DNA of 64,000 nucleotides. It comes from an uncultured Bacilli bacterium (GTDB taxonomy: Bacteria > Bacillota_I > Bacilli_A > RF39 > UBA660). This document shows, in pieces, positions 1-7,508 of the stretch. Made by a program: the position numbers and the translations under genes. Location of the stretch: the NCBI GenBank assembly GCA_934098665.1, contig CAKOOO010000003.1, positions 1 through 64,000 of the forward strand, read 5' to 3'. The notes below the pieces were generated by a model. It was not told the DNA's origin. It searched no databases and worked only from the letters and a program-made list of their open reading frames with translations. Numbering within the stretch: position 1 is the first letter of the stretch; the number at the start of each line of letters is the position of its first letter.

Positions 1-32
1 ATTGAGGAAACTCAGTTCTTTTTGTCGTGATT

Positions 33-61
33 ATAATATCACAAATTTTATCATTTGACAA
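33..61 (-). promoter_or_regulatory. candidate promoter reading out of the left edge
   Basis: On the minus strand there is a -35-like TTGTCA (56-61), a 17-nt spacer and a -10-like TATTAT (33-38). It points to a gene beyond position 1. No ORF is visible in positions 1-106. The call rests on hexamer match and spacing only. Confidence 0.4.
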
Positions 62-106
62 AACTTAGATAATCATAATTTTTATGTATTAAAAAGTTAA
101 ATTTTT

Positions 107-457
107 TTATATTTGTCTTATAATAACTGAATTAAAATATCTTTCTTGAAATTCAGTAAGTGCCCTTATTGCATCATCAGAATAATTTTTACCGTTTACA
201 GATACAACAAGTTTATCATCATCGTCATTAGTTCTATGTATTATAGCAATAACTTTTCCTTTAGTAGATGACACACTTTCAAACTCTCCGAGTAAATATG
301 CATCTATTTCTTCACCATCACCACTTATAGTACCAGGAATATAGCCATAATTAAGCATATATATAAATCCATGTTTGGGATGTTTTGTACCAAGTGGTCT
401 ATCTACTATAACTTCAACTTCTTTATTTAAAAATTTTTTTATATCAGTTTTATTCAT
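107..457 (-). CDS. short inorganic pyrophosphatase-like protein
   Basis: This 116-residue protein resembles the core of soluble type I inorganic pyrophosphatases, which hydrolyse PPi to phosphate in the cytoplasm. Visible motifs are DRPLGTKHPK near residue 20, NYGYIPGT near 36-43 and GDGEEIDAYLLG near 46-57. The last corresponds to the metal-binding DGDPxD loop, with the middle aspartate replaced by glutamate. The family is usually about 170 residues, so this belongs to the shortened pyrophosphatase-like group found in Firmicutes, and activity on PPi is not certain. It is downstream of murF in the same direction, 23 nt away, so co-transcription is plausible. Confidence 0.75.
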   Translation of the reverse strand: MNKTDIKKFLNKEVEVIVDRPLGTKHPKHGFIYMLNYGYIPGTISGDGEEIDAYLLGEFESVSSTKGKVIAIIHRTNDDDDKLVVSVNGKNYSDDAIRALTEFQERYFNSVIIRQI

Positions 458-480
458 ATTTTTCCCTCAATAATTTATAT

Positions 481-1806
481 TTAATTATTTTTTAAATAGT
501 TTACTACCTCAATTAAATTCATTGAATGTGATCCTTTTATTAAAATAATATCATTTACCTTAATAATATTTTCTATATTCTCAAATAGTTTATCATTAGT
601 CTCAAAATAATATGCATCTATATTTTTTTCTTTTAATAAATCATATGTATATTTTGATAATTTTCCAATGCATATAGCTACATCAATTTTATTTTCAATT
701 ATACTTTTTGCAACATCTTCATGAATTTCTTTTGCATAATTATCTGCCTCAAGAATATCTGCAAAAACAAATACTTTTCTTCCATTAACTTTGCCTAAAA
801 GTCCTAAAGAATTTTTAACTGAATCTAAACTTGCATTATAAGTATCATCAATTATAGTATATTTATTTGTTTCAAACTTTTCTAATCTATGAGGACTTAA
901 CTTAAAGTTTTTTAAAGCAATTTTAATATCATCTTTAGAAACACCTAAAACCTCACCAACTGCATAAGCAAATAACGCATTATATATAAAAGCATTACTG
1001 CCAACATTTAAAGAAACCTCATCATTATTAATTTTAAACTGTGATGAAAAAGCCTCATTTTTTATATCACTTGCCATATAATCACTTTTATTTTCAATTC
1101 CAATGGTTACTAAATTATCATATTTGACAGTCTGAAGCATATCATTATCATTATTTATAAATAATTTACCACCACTCATTCCCTCTAGGACTTCAAGTTT
1201 AGCTTTTAAAATGTTTTCTCTACTTCCAAGGTTTCCTATATGAGCTGTTCCAATGTTAGTTATCACAGCCATTGTAGGTTTTGCAATTTTAGATAAATAT
1301 GAAAGTTCCCCTTTATGGTTCATACCCATTTCTACAATTAAAGCGTTATGTTCTTTAAGTCCTAATATTGTAAGTGGAAGTCCTATATCATTATTAAAAT
1401 TTTCTTTAGTACAAAGTGCATTATATTTCATTTTTAAAACTTCATTAATCATATCCTTAACAGAGGTTTTACCAACACTTCCAGTTACTGCAACTACAGG
1501 AATATCATATTGACTTCTTTTGAAAGATGCAAGAATGCCAAGAGCAAAAATCGTATTATCCACAATAATAATAGTGCCAATTTTTTCATCTACTACATTT
1601 TCATTATCTAAAATACATACACTAGCGCCATTTAAAAAAGCATTCTTATAAAATAAATTACCATCAAAAGTTTCACCTTTAATGCCTACATACACATCAC
1701 CATTATTTATAGTTCTTGTATCTTTAGAAAAATTTTCACATACTATATTTTCATCACCACATAAAAGTTTTCCATTACATATTTTTAATATATCTTTAAC
1801 TGTCAT
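481..1806 (-). CDS. murF: UDP-N-acetylmuramoyl-tripeptide--D-alanyl-D-alanine ligase
   Basis: MurF adds D-Ala-D-Ala to the UDP-MurNAc-tripeptide, the last cytoplasmic step of peptidoglycan precursor synthesis, and feeds the MraY enzyme encoded at 23.3 kb. The N-terminal domain binds UDP substrate. The central ATPase has the Mur ligase P-loop VTGSVGKTS near residues 107-115, followed by the NNDIGLPLT region and the EMGMNHKGE motif. The C-terminal domain carries the DDTYNAS motif. Length, 441 residues, is normal. The ATG at 1806 is chosen because AAGGAAG lies 5 nt upstream; an ATG six codons further up has no ribosome site. Confidence 0.95.
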   Translation of the reverse strand: MTVKDILKICNGKLLCGDENIVCENFSKDTRTINNGDVYVGIKGETFDGNLFYKNAFLNGASVCILDNENVVDEKIGTIIIVDNTIFALGILASFKRSQYDIPVVAVTGSVGKTSVKDMINEVLKMKYNALCTKENFNNDIGLPLTILGLKEHNALIVEMGMNHKGELSYLSKIAKPTMAVITNIGTAHIGNLGSRENILKAKLEVLEGMSGGKLFINNDNDMLQTVKYDNLVTIGIENKSDYMASDIKNEAFSSQFKINNDEVSLNVGSNAFIYNALFAYAVGEVLGVSKDDIKIALKNFKLSPHRLEKFETNKYTIIDDTYNASLDSVKNSLGLLGKVNGRKVFVFADILEADNYAKEIHEDVAKSIIENKIDVAICIGKLSKYTYDLLKEKNIDAYYFETNDKLFENIENIIKVNDIILIKGSHSMNLIEVVNYLKNN

Positions 1807-1901
1807 TATACTTCCTTCTTTCATAATTATTATATCATAGTCAATTATATTTTTGCATAAAGATTATTTATTTAAATATTTTATTTAATACATAACATGA
1901 T

Positions 1902-2153
1902 TTAAATTTCACTATAATTTTTTTCTAAACTTGAGGCCGAAAATTTCGACCTCAAGTTATTTAACTCTTCTTTTGTTAATTTCCATGATATTCTTTCAGG
2001 AAACTTATCAATGTTCCTACTATAGGCTTCATTAATTCTTTTTGTTTCAACTTCATAAAGCATAGCCAAATCAGAATCTAACATAACTTCTACTCCCCTT
2101 ATTTCGTAGACTAAATTTTCTATTTTAATTTCATTTTGCATTAAATTATTCAT
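1902..2153 (-). CDS. truncated ORF6N-domain protein
   Basis: Residues 7-70 match the start of the ORF6N domain, a DNA-binding-associated domain common in prophage antirepressors and mobile regions: YEIRGVEVMLDSDLAMLY, then VNxAVxRNxxxFP-like and SWKLTKEEL segments. Family members normally continue after the LRSQ motif into a GGRR...FTEQG motif, which is absent. Here the protein ends about 13 residues after NLRSK, at 83 residues. The start has a good site, GGAGGAAAG. It is probably a decayed mobile-element gene; a functional short protein cannot be excluded. It directly follows a second ORF6N remnant (2150-2215). Confidence 0.6.
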   Translation of the reverse strand: MNNLMQNEIKIENLVYEIRGVEVMLDSDLAMLYEVETKRINEAYSRNIDKFPERISWKLTKEELNNLRSKFSASSLEKNYSEI

Positions 2154-2215
2154 TTACTTTCCTCCATTAAATAATTTTTTAATCTTGAAGTCGCAATTTG
2201 CGACCTCAAGTTATA
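2150..2215 (-). pseudogene. second ORF6N remnant (C-terminal scrap)
   Basis: Reading the minus strand, codons from 2212 to 2150 give NLRSQIATSRLKNYLMEESK then TGA. NLRSQIATS is the conserved ORF6N motif that also occurs, diverged, near the end of the adjacent ORF at 1902-2153. The TGA overlaps that ORF's ATG. No start codon or upstream domain precedes it; the small RNA terminator lies immediately upstream. The DNA coding for LRSQIATS is an almost perfect palindrome (2184-2210). I read it as the tail of a duplicated, deleted ORF6N gene. Confidence 0.6.
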
Positions 2216-2347
2216 AATAAAAAAGCGAAAAAGCTTACCTTATAAAAAGTAAATTTTTCCGCATCGTATGTGAATCCTCCTCACCCAAGAAACACAAGCT
2301 ATCGACATGAAAATGTCATATTAACACTCGTGAGGTTTAATTAATAC
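2214..2347 (-). ncRNA. putative small structured RNA, family unknown
   Basis: A near-consensus promoter (2354-2382, minus) starts a transcript near 2347 that has no ORF. A stem CCTCAC/GTGAGG (2328-2333 with 2278-2283) encloses a GACAT-TTTC-ATGTC hairpin (2304-2317). The transcript ends in a terminator (2214-2263) with arms GCGGAAAAA/TTTTTCGC and a T run. The length is about 125-135 nt. I compared it from memory with SRP RNA, 6S RNA, tmRNA, T-box and common riboswitch cores and saw none of their signature sequences. It could also be a leader of the ORF6N gene, although the terminator would separate them. Confidence 0.55.
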
Positions 2348-2353
2348 ATTAAA

Positions 2354-2382
2354 ATTATAATAAATATTTTTCTAATAATCAA
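2354..2382 (-). promoter_or_regulatory. promoter of the small RNA
   Basis: TTGATT (2377-2382), an exact 17-nt spacer and consensus TATAAT (2354-2359) on the minus strand, just downstream of the efp terminator. Transcription would begin about 7 nt after the -10, near 2347. Confidence 0.65.
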
Positions 2383-2395
2383 TAGAATTTTAATC

Positions 2396-2420
2396 ACAAA
2401 AAAAGAGCATTTATGCTCTT
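2396..2420 (-). terminator. efp terminator
   Basis: Hairpin AAGAGCAT/ATGCTCTT (2403-2420) followed on the minus strand by a run of T. It overlaps the last codons of efp. Confidence 0.8.
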
Positions 2421-2971
2421 CCTGAATATTTGCCATCTTTAGTAGAAACTAAAATCTTTTCTCCTTGATTTATAAATAAAGGAACTTTAACAGTATAACC
2501 TGTTTCAATTTTAGCATCTTTATTAGCATTATTAGTGGTATTTCCTTTTACAGCTGGTTCAGTTTCAATAACTTCATATTCAACTTTTTCAGGAAGTGTA
2601 ACACCAATAATTTCACCTTCATAAATATCAAGTGTTAAAGTTAAACCTTCTTTAATAAACTTAACATTATCTCCTAAAACTTTAGTAGGAACTTCAATTT
2701 GTTCATAAGTTTCATTATTCATAAATGTATAATTATCACCAGCAGCATATAAGAAACTTACTTCAGTTCTATCAATATGAGCTTTTTGAATCTTTAAGTT
2801 AGTATTATAAGTATCCTCAACTGTAGAACCTGTTCTTAAATTTTTAAGTTTAATTCTTACAAAGGCAGGACCTTTACCTGGCTTAACATGTTGGAATTCT
2901 TGAATAGTACATAAATTACCATCCATAATAATTGTCATACCATTTTTAATATCATTAATATTAATAAACAT
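2411..2971 (-). CDS. efp: translation elongation factor P
   Basis: EF-P binds the ribosome between the P and E sites and relieves stalling at consecutive prolines. The 186-residue length and three beta-barrel domains are typical. The N-terminal KOW-like domain contains the loop KPGKGPAFVRIKLKN near residues 31-45, where Lys32 or Lys34 is the residue modified in other species. The C-terminal domain ends VSTKDGKYSGRA, the family hallmark. It follows rpmG by 10 nt, probably in one operon, and its own terminator overlaps the stop codon. No sign of truncation. Confidence 0.97.
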   Translation of the reverse strand: MFININDIKNGMTIIMDGNLCTIQEFQHVKPGKGPAFVRIKLKNLRTGSTVEDTYNTNLKIQKAHIDRTEVSFLYAAGDNYTFMNNETYEQIEVPTKVLGDNVKFIKEGLTLTLDIYEGEIIGVTLPEKVEYEVIETEPAVKGNTTNNANKDAKIETGYTVKVPLFINQGEKILVSTKDGKYSGRA

Positions 2972-2981
2972 AATTTACCTC

Positions 2982-3146
2982 CTATTTCTTTTCTTTTGCT
3001 ACAACATGTTTATGACAAGCTGCGCAGTATCTTTTAAGTTCTAATCTTTCAGGATTATTTTTCTTATTTTTACTTACTGGACGAAGTTCTTTACCACAAT
3101 TAGTGCATTTAATAGTTACTTCTTTTCTATTTTCATTTTTAGCCAT
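2982..3146 (-). CDS. rpmG: 50S ribosomal protein L33
   Basis: A 54-residue protein beginning MAKNENRKEVTIKC. It has the zinc-binding form of L33, with CTNCG near residues 14-18 and CAAC near 41-44, and a basic C-terminus. The ATG at 3146 is chosen over an in-frame start 20 codons upstream because a strong AGGAGGGAT site sits just before it. It sits 10 nt upstream of efp, so the two translation genes are likely co-transcribed. Confidence 0.95.
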   Translation of the reverse strand: MAKNENRKEVTIKCTNCGKELRPVSKNKKNNPERLELKRYCAACHKHVVAKEKK

Positions 3147-3221
3147 AGTTATCCCTCCTTTTTCAAGTACGTTAATATTATAACAAACTACCTCTATATT
3201 TTTCAAGTTTTTTATAAAGAT

Positions 3222-4970
3222 TTATTGATAATCAGCCATTTCATTAAAAATATTTGTAATTCTTCGAGATATCCTACTTGTTAAATAATAAATGTAATCT
3301 TTATTTTTTCCATTATTATGCGAGGTATTTGGACAAACTACAATCATAGATATCTTTGGATTATCATATGGAAAAAATCCTGCCATTGTAAGAGTTAAAG
3401 TTTTTGTATCTATTTTCCCATCATTATTTGTATCTATAAAAGATTCACTTGTACCGGTTTTACCCGCGGGTGAAAGATTTTTATTCATAAAACCAAGCCC
3501 GGTACCATTATTCATAACATCATAAAAGCCTTTATGTATACGTAAAAAATCATCTTCATTTATATCAACAATTTCTATTATTTCATGTTTGTTTTGGTAA
3601 ATAATATTATTATCTTTTTTTATATAACTTACTAGTGATGGTTTAATTTTTGTTCCTTTCATAGAAAGCGTATTTATATAATTTAAAAGTTCTATTGGTG
3701 TATACGTATCATACTGGCCTATTGCTAAATTAAGTAGTAAATCATCACTAATCGTTTTTCCTTTAAGACCTGTTTTTTCATTAGGAAGATCAATACCTGT
3801 TATAGTGCCAAGACCGTAAGATGAAAGCATATCTCTATAAATATTAAATTCTTTTTCACTTGCATTTAAGTCCATATTAGGGATATATTTTTTCCCTAAA
3901 AGTGAAATTGCTATTAAAAATTGATAATAGTTTGAGCTCATTTTAAGGGCAGAAACATCATCTAAATATCCTAGTTTTTTAAAAGAACATTTCTCTGTTT
4001 TATTTTTAAGTTTTACACATCCATCTAAAATTTTCTTTCCCTTTTTAATTAAATTATATTTATATCCAACACTTATTGTGGCACCCTTAACAACAGAACC
4101 CATAGTAAATGCACTATTAATATTATTTAAACTAATATCTGTAAAATTATCATCATTTAAATATCTTTGCCCATTAATTGATAAAATTTCTCCAGTGCTA
4201 GGAATACCTATAATAGCATAAGAGTCATTTAAATATTCTGTATTAAGATGTTTTTTAGCTTTAGTTATTTCCTCTTTTAAAATATTATTAACTTTTTCTA
4301 CTAAAGATATATCAATTGATAAATATAAGTCATTACCTTTTTTTTCATTACTTACTAAAACTAAATTGTTTCCATCTACTTTATATCTTGCTTTTTCCCC
4401 TTTTAAATATTCTTCATATTCTTTTTCAAGACCAGAAACACCAACTTTTTCATATAACTCGTAGCCTTTATTTAAATAATACTTTTTATTTTCTTTTTGA
4501 ATACTACCCACTGAACCTAATATATTTTTTAATGTATCTTTATATGGATAATATCTTTCATATGCTTCTTTTACAAAAAATGATGATATATTTTCATTTA
4601 ATAATAAATTAACTTCCTCTAAAGGTATATTTTCTTTGATAATAACATCTTCATATTTATAAGAATTTTTAATTTTTTTCATTATATTTTCTTTATTTAT
4701 GTTAAATAAACTACTTATTTTATCAAGTTCATCATTAAAATTAATTTTATTAATATGATATACAAGATTATATATTTTTTTATTACCCACAAGTAAAATG
4801 CCATTTTTATCATAAATATTTCCTCTTAAAGCACTTTCAACACTAACTATTTTTTGCGTTTTATATAAAAGATGTTTTTTATAATAATCATGGTATTTAT
4901 TTTGAATAAATATAAAAGTAATACTTAACACTGTAAATGATAAAAATATAATAAATCTAAATTTTTTCAT
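3222..4970 (-). CDS. class B penicillin-binding protein (transpeptidase)
   Basis: A membrane-anchored D,D-transpeptidase that cross-links peptidoglycan. One N-terminal membrane segment (about residues 5-22 from the ATG) is followed by a dimerisation region and a transpeptidase domain. The catalytic serine lies in SVVK near residues 292-295, with SSN near 344-346 and KTGTS near 502. It resembles PBP2/PenA-like enzymes and lacks PASTA domains, unlike the PBP at 24.3 kb. Start is uncertain: ATG at 4970 and TTG at 4985 both lack a clear ribosome site. Its 5-prime end faces a plus-strand gene across a short gap. Confidence 0.88.
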   Translation of the reverse strand: MKKFRFIIFLSFTVLSITFIFIQNKYHDYYKKHLLYKTQKIVSVESALRGNIYDKNGILLVGNKKIYNLVYHINKINFNDELDKISSLFNINKENIMKKIKNSYKYEDVIIKENIPLEEVNLLLNENISSFFVKEAYERYYPYKDTLKNILGSVGSIQKENKKYYLNKGYELYEKVGVSGLEKEYEEYLKGEKARYKVDGNNLVLVSNEKKGNDLYLSIDISLVEKVNNILKEEITKAKKHLNTEYLNDSYAIIGIPSTGEILSINGQRYLNDDNFTDISLNNINSAFTMGSVVKGATISVGYKYNLIKKGKKILDGCVKLKNKTEKCSFKKLGYLDDVSALKMSSNYYQFLIAISLLGKKYIPNMDLNASEKEFNIYRDMLSSYGLGTITGIDLPNEKTGLKGKTISDDLLLNLAIGQYDTYTPIELLNYINTLSMKGTKIKPSLVSYIKKDNNIIYQNKHEIIEIVDINEDDFLRIHKGFYDVMNNGTGLGFMNKNLSPAGKTGTSESFIDTNNDGKIDTKTLTLTMAGFFPYDNPKISMIVVCPNTSHNNGKNKDYIYYLTSRISRRITNIFNEMADYQ

Positions 4971-5023
4971 ATTATTAGTATTCAAAAAAAACTATAAATC
5001 ATACAATATATTAAGGTGATTAT

Positions 5024-5284
5024 ATGTTTGGGATTATAGATAACTACATGAAAAATATTACAAAAGAGGATGTAAATAAATTTGCAAAAAGTAAAAATGT
5101 TTTTTTAGATGAAGAAGAGTTAACATTTACTTATGAATTTATAAAAAGAAATTATAAAGAAATAATTAAAAATCCTAGTTTATTTAAAATAGAACGTTAT
5201 AAAAATAAATATAAAGGTAATAATTTTGAAAAAATAAAAAAAGTGTATATTGAATACTTTTCTAAATATCAAAGATTTTTATAA
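5024..5284 (+). CDS. YqfT-like DUF2624 protein
   Basis: An 86-residue soluble helical protein starting MFGIIDNYMKNITKEDV, with AAGGTGATT upstream of the ATG. The ITxEDxxKxAKxxNVxLxxEE pattern and the trailing helices fit the small DUF2624 family (B. subtilis YqfT), whose function is unknown. In Bacillus that gene neighbours endonuclease IV (yqfS/nfo), and here it is convergent with nfo, their 3-prime ends overlapping by 16 nt. The recognition is from pattern and context, not an alignment. Confidence 0.6.
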   Translation: MFGIIDNYMKNITKEDVNKFAKSKNVFLDEEELTFTYEFIKRNYKEIIKNPSLFKIERYKNKYKGNNFEKIKKVYIEYFSKYQRFL

Positions 5285-6153
5285 TATGCAATTACATTTT
5301 CCTTTAAACTTGGATTAAATGATTTACTTCTAATCATTTCTATTTCAAATTTATATGGAGGATATTCATCAATATAAGGTGTTTCTAAAATTTTAGGAAC
5401 ATTTTTTAATTTATCATTATATATTACTTTAATTAAATTATCATATCCTATAAAGCCAAAACCAATATTTTCATGACGGTCTTTTTTAGACCCAAGAGGG
5501 TTCTTACTATCATTTATATGAACACACCCTATTTTATTTAATCCTATTTTTTCATCAAATTCATTTAAATAATTATCAAAGTTTTTTATATCTACACCAG
5601 AGTCATTTAAATGACAAGTATCCAAACATACACCAATTTTATTTTTATAAATTATATTACTAATTAAATATTTTAATTCATCAATATTTTTGCCACATTC
5701 AGTTCCTTTACCAGCCATTGTTTCAAGTAATAAAGTTACATTTGTTTCACTATTTATTACTTCATTTAAAGCATCCGCTATATTTTTAAGAGCAACATCT
5801 TTATCAAGTGATACACTAGAACCTGGATGTAACACAATATATTTAATGCCTAAAGTTTCACATCTATTTATTTCATTTTTTAAAAAGTTTATACTAAACT
5901 GCCATTTATTAATATCTATATTATTAGCAAGATTAATTATATATGGAGCATGACAAATAACATTTTTTATATCAATATTATTTTCTTCCATTAATTTATG
6001 AGCCTGTATAGTATTATTTATATTAATTTCTTTTCTAACAGTATTTTGAGGTGCTCCAGTATAAAACATAAATGTATTTGCATTATATGAAAGAGCCTGT
6101 TTAACTGAACCCAATAACCCATTATTAAAACTTACATGTGAACCTATTATCAT
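5269..6153 (-). CDS. nfo: endonuclease IV (AP endonuclease)
   Basis: A zinc-dependent apurinic/apyrimidinic endonuclease for base excision repair. The protein starts MIIGSHVSFNNGLLGS, the family N-terminus, and carries the metal-binding segments CHAPYIINLAN, LHPGSS, ETMAGKGTECG, CLDTCHLNDSG and HINDSKNPLGSKKDRHENIG. The 294-residue length is normal. The ATG at 6153 is preferred over longer in-frame extensions because family members begin at this point and GGTGG precedes it; the extension would run across the upstream terminator. Confidence 0.95.
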   Translation of the reverse strand: MIIGSHVSFNNGLLGSVKQALSYNANTFMFYTGAPQNTVRKEININNTIQAHKLMEENNIDIKNVICHAPYIINLANNIDINKWQFSINFLKNEINRCETLGIKYIVLHPGSSVSLDKDVALKNIADALNEVINSETNVTLLLETMAGKGTECGKNIDELKYLISNIIYKNKIGVCLDTCHLNDSGVDIKNFDNYLNEFDEKIGLNKIGCVHINDSKNPLGSKKDRHENIGFGFIGYDNLIKVIYNDKLKNVPKILETPYIDEYPPYKFEIEMIRSKSFNPSLKENVIAYYKNL

Positions 6154-6184
6154 TTTTACCACCATTAAAATTTTATCATAAACT

Positions 6185-6210
6185 AAAAAAAAACTCAATT
6201 GAGTTTTTTT
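6185..6210 (-). terminator. prepilin gene terminator
   Basis: Perfect palindrome AAACTCAATTGAGTTT (6191-6206) flanked by A and T runs, between the prepilin stop and nfo. Confidence 0.75.
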
Positions 6211-6211
6211 A

Positions 6212-6805
6212 TTAATTTGAGGGATTTTCTTGATTTCCAGTGTTTCCAGAATTTCCACCGCTTGAATTTGAAGTATCACACTTACTAGCTACTATATTAA
6301 ATTTCTTATTTGAAATATTATAACTAATTGTACCAAGACAATATTTAGTATTATCAGCTGTTTCACCTCCGCAATTATTTACAACTGTAGTTACTTTATT
6401 TGTTGCTACTTCATAACTTGTACTTTCATCAGCAGCACTCATCTCAAAATCAGCATTTTTTATCCAATACTTATAAGTGTAGTTTGAAGTGCCATTATCA
6501 AATTTAACAAGAACAGAGCCATCAAAATCTTTTTTTGCTTCAGCATATCCTTTATCTGCAAGCCATGCATAAGATAAACATACATTTTCTGAGTTTGAAA
6601 ATTCTGGATCAGACTTTAATCCTTCTGCTTGAAAAGCTGTTTTTGCAGAAGCAATCAAATCAAGCCCATTATTTCGAAGAGCCGCCTTTCTAGAATTTGC
6701 CATAACTGGACCAATTGCTGTCATACCAATAAGAGCAACTACTGCTAAAATAACTATTACCGCAAGTAGTTCGATTAATGTAAAACCTTTTTTATTATTC
6801 TTCAT
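6212..6805 (-). CDS. type IV prepilin-like protein
   Basis: A 197-residue protein with a classic prepilin leader: MKNNKKG cut before FTLIELLAVIVILAVVALIG, including the conserved Glu5. The mature part is about 190 residues with four or more cysteines, suggesting disulphides, and ends in a low-complexity Ser/Gly/Asn tail. It would be cleaved and N-methylated by a prepilin peptidase (not in this window) and assembled into a pilus or competence-like pseudopilus. It stands alone, with no pilus ATPase beside it; the Tad genes at 45-50 kb belong to a different pilus class. Confidence 0.85.
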   Translation of the reverse strand: MKNNKKGFTLIELLAVIVILAVVALIGMTAIGPVMANSRKAALRNNGLDLIASAKTAFQAEGLKSDPEFSNSENVCLSYAWLADKGYAEAKKDFDGSVLVKFDNGTSNYTYKYWIKNADFEMSAADESTSYEVATNKVTTVVNNCGGETADNTKYCLGTISYNISNKKFNIVASKCDTSNSSGGNSGNTGNQENPSN

Positions 6806-6888
6806 ATTTTTGATATCCTTTCTATTATTAGAATAGCATAACCTATTATTTTTTTCAAGGCAAATTTACTTAATAATGTAAATATTTT

Positions 6889-7110
6889 TTATTTAATTGT
6901 ATCAATAATCGAAGAAATCATTTCTACAGTATCTATTGCATGAGATATTTTATCTGTAGTACGCTCTTTATATAAAGTTTTCATATCACTTTCAAAATTT
7001 TTTAAGGCATTTGGATCACGGTTAAGCACTTTAATATAATAAGAATTTTCCATAAAATGAGAGAACAGTTTTTCATTTTCTTTAAGTTTTAAAAGTACAT
7101 ATTTATTCAT
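6889..7110 (-). CDS. YlbE-like small protein
   Basis: A 73-residue protein beginning MNKYVLLKLKENEKLFSHFM. The N-terminal pattern, with HFxxxNSYYIKxLNRDP, fits the YlbE-like family of unknown function. Its start codon overlaps the stop of the upstream gene by one base (TAATG), so translation is probably coupled. In Bacillus ylbD and ylbE are adjacent, which supports the pairing. No membrane segment. Recognised from pattern and synteny. Confidence 0.6.
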   Translation of the reverse strand: MNKYVLLKLKENEKLFSHFMENSYYIKVLNRDPNALKNFESDMKTLYKERTTDKISHAIDTVEMISSIIDTIK

Positions 7111-7457
7111 TAGTCCTCGAAAAATTTATTTAATGGCCTTGGAGTAACTGGTGTTTTAACTGATGATGGAGCTCCTTTACTTGTAAGTTCTTGGACAAAA
7201 TCAAGTGCTTTTTGAGCTGTTGAAATGTGCTCTTTTATAGTATCCATATTTACATTTTTAATTATGTCATTAAACTTAAAACTTTCTTTCGTTTCACTTC
7301 TTTCAAAATTTTTATATTCATCCCAAACATCACTATCTTCACCATATATATCATAAAGTTCATAAAATTTTTGCCAAGACATTTTGCCACTTTCAACATA
7401 CTTTGCAAATGAAGCATTTTTTTTAGCAAATAATAAAAATTCATCTTTTTTACTCAT
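7110..7457 (-). CDS. YlbD-like (putative coat) protein
   Basis: A 115-residue protein starting MSKKDEFLLFAKKNASFAKYV, with the WQKFYELYDIYGEDSDVWDEY segment typical of YlbD-like proteins, which databases describe as putative spore coat proteins on weak evidence. The C-terminus is proline-rich (SSVKTPVTPRPLNKFFED). It forms a two-gene unit with the YlbE-like gene. Together with cotE at 44.6 kb it hints at sporulation capacity, but direct coat function is not established. Confidence 0.6.
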   Translation of the reverse strand: MSKKDEFLLFAKKNASFAKYVESGKMSWQKFYELYDIYGEDSDVWDEYKNFERSETKESFKFNDIIKNVNMDTIKEHISTAQKALDFVQELTSKGAPSSVKTPVTPRPLNKFFED

Positions 7458-7477
7458 GATATCACCATTAAATTATA

Positions 7478-7508
7478 TGAAAAAAGTTCAAATTAATGAA
7501 CTTTTTAT
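7478..7508 (-). terminator. parC terminator
   Basis: Stem AAAGTTCA/TGAACTTT with a T run on the minus strand, overlapping the parC stop codon and separating it from ylbD. Confidence 0.7.

Noticed and set aside
2214..2347. Small RNA as 6S or SRP RNA
   Set aside because: The closing-stem and central-bubble sequences of 6S, and the GGAAGC loop of SRP RNA, were not found; kept as unassigned.
5269..6279. Longer N-terminus for endonuclease IV
   Set aside because: The extension crosses the upstream prepilin terminator, has no conserved residues and family members begin at MIIGSHVSF.
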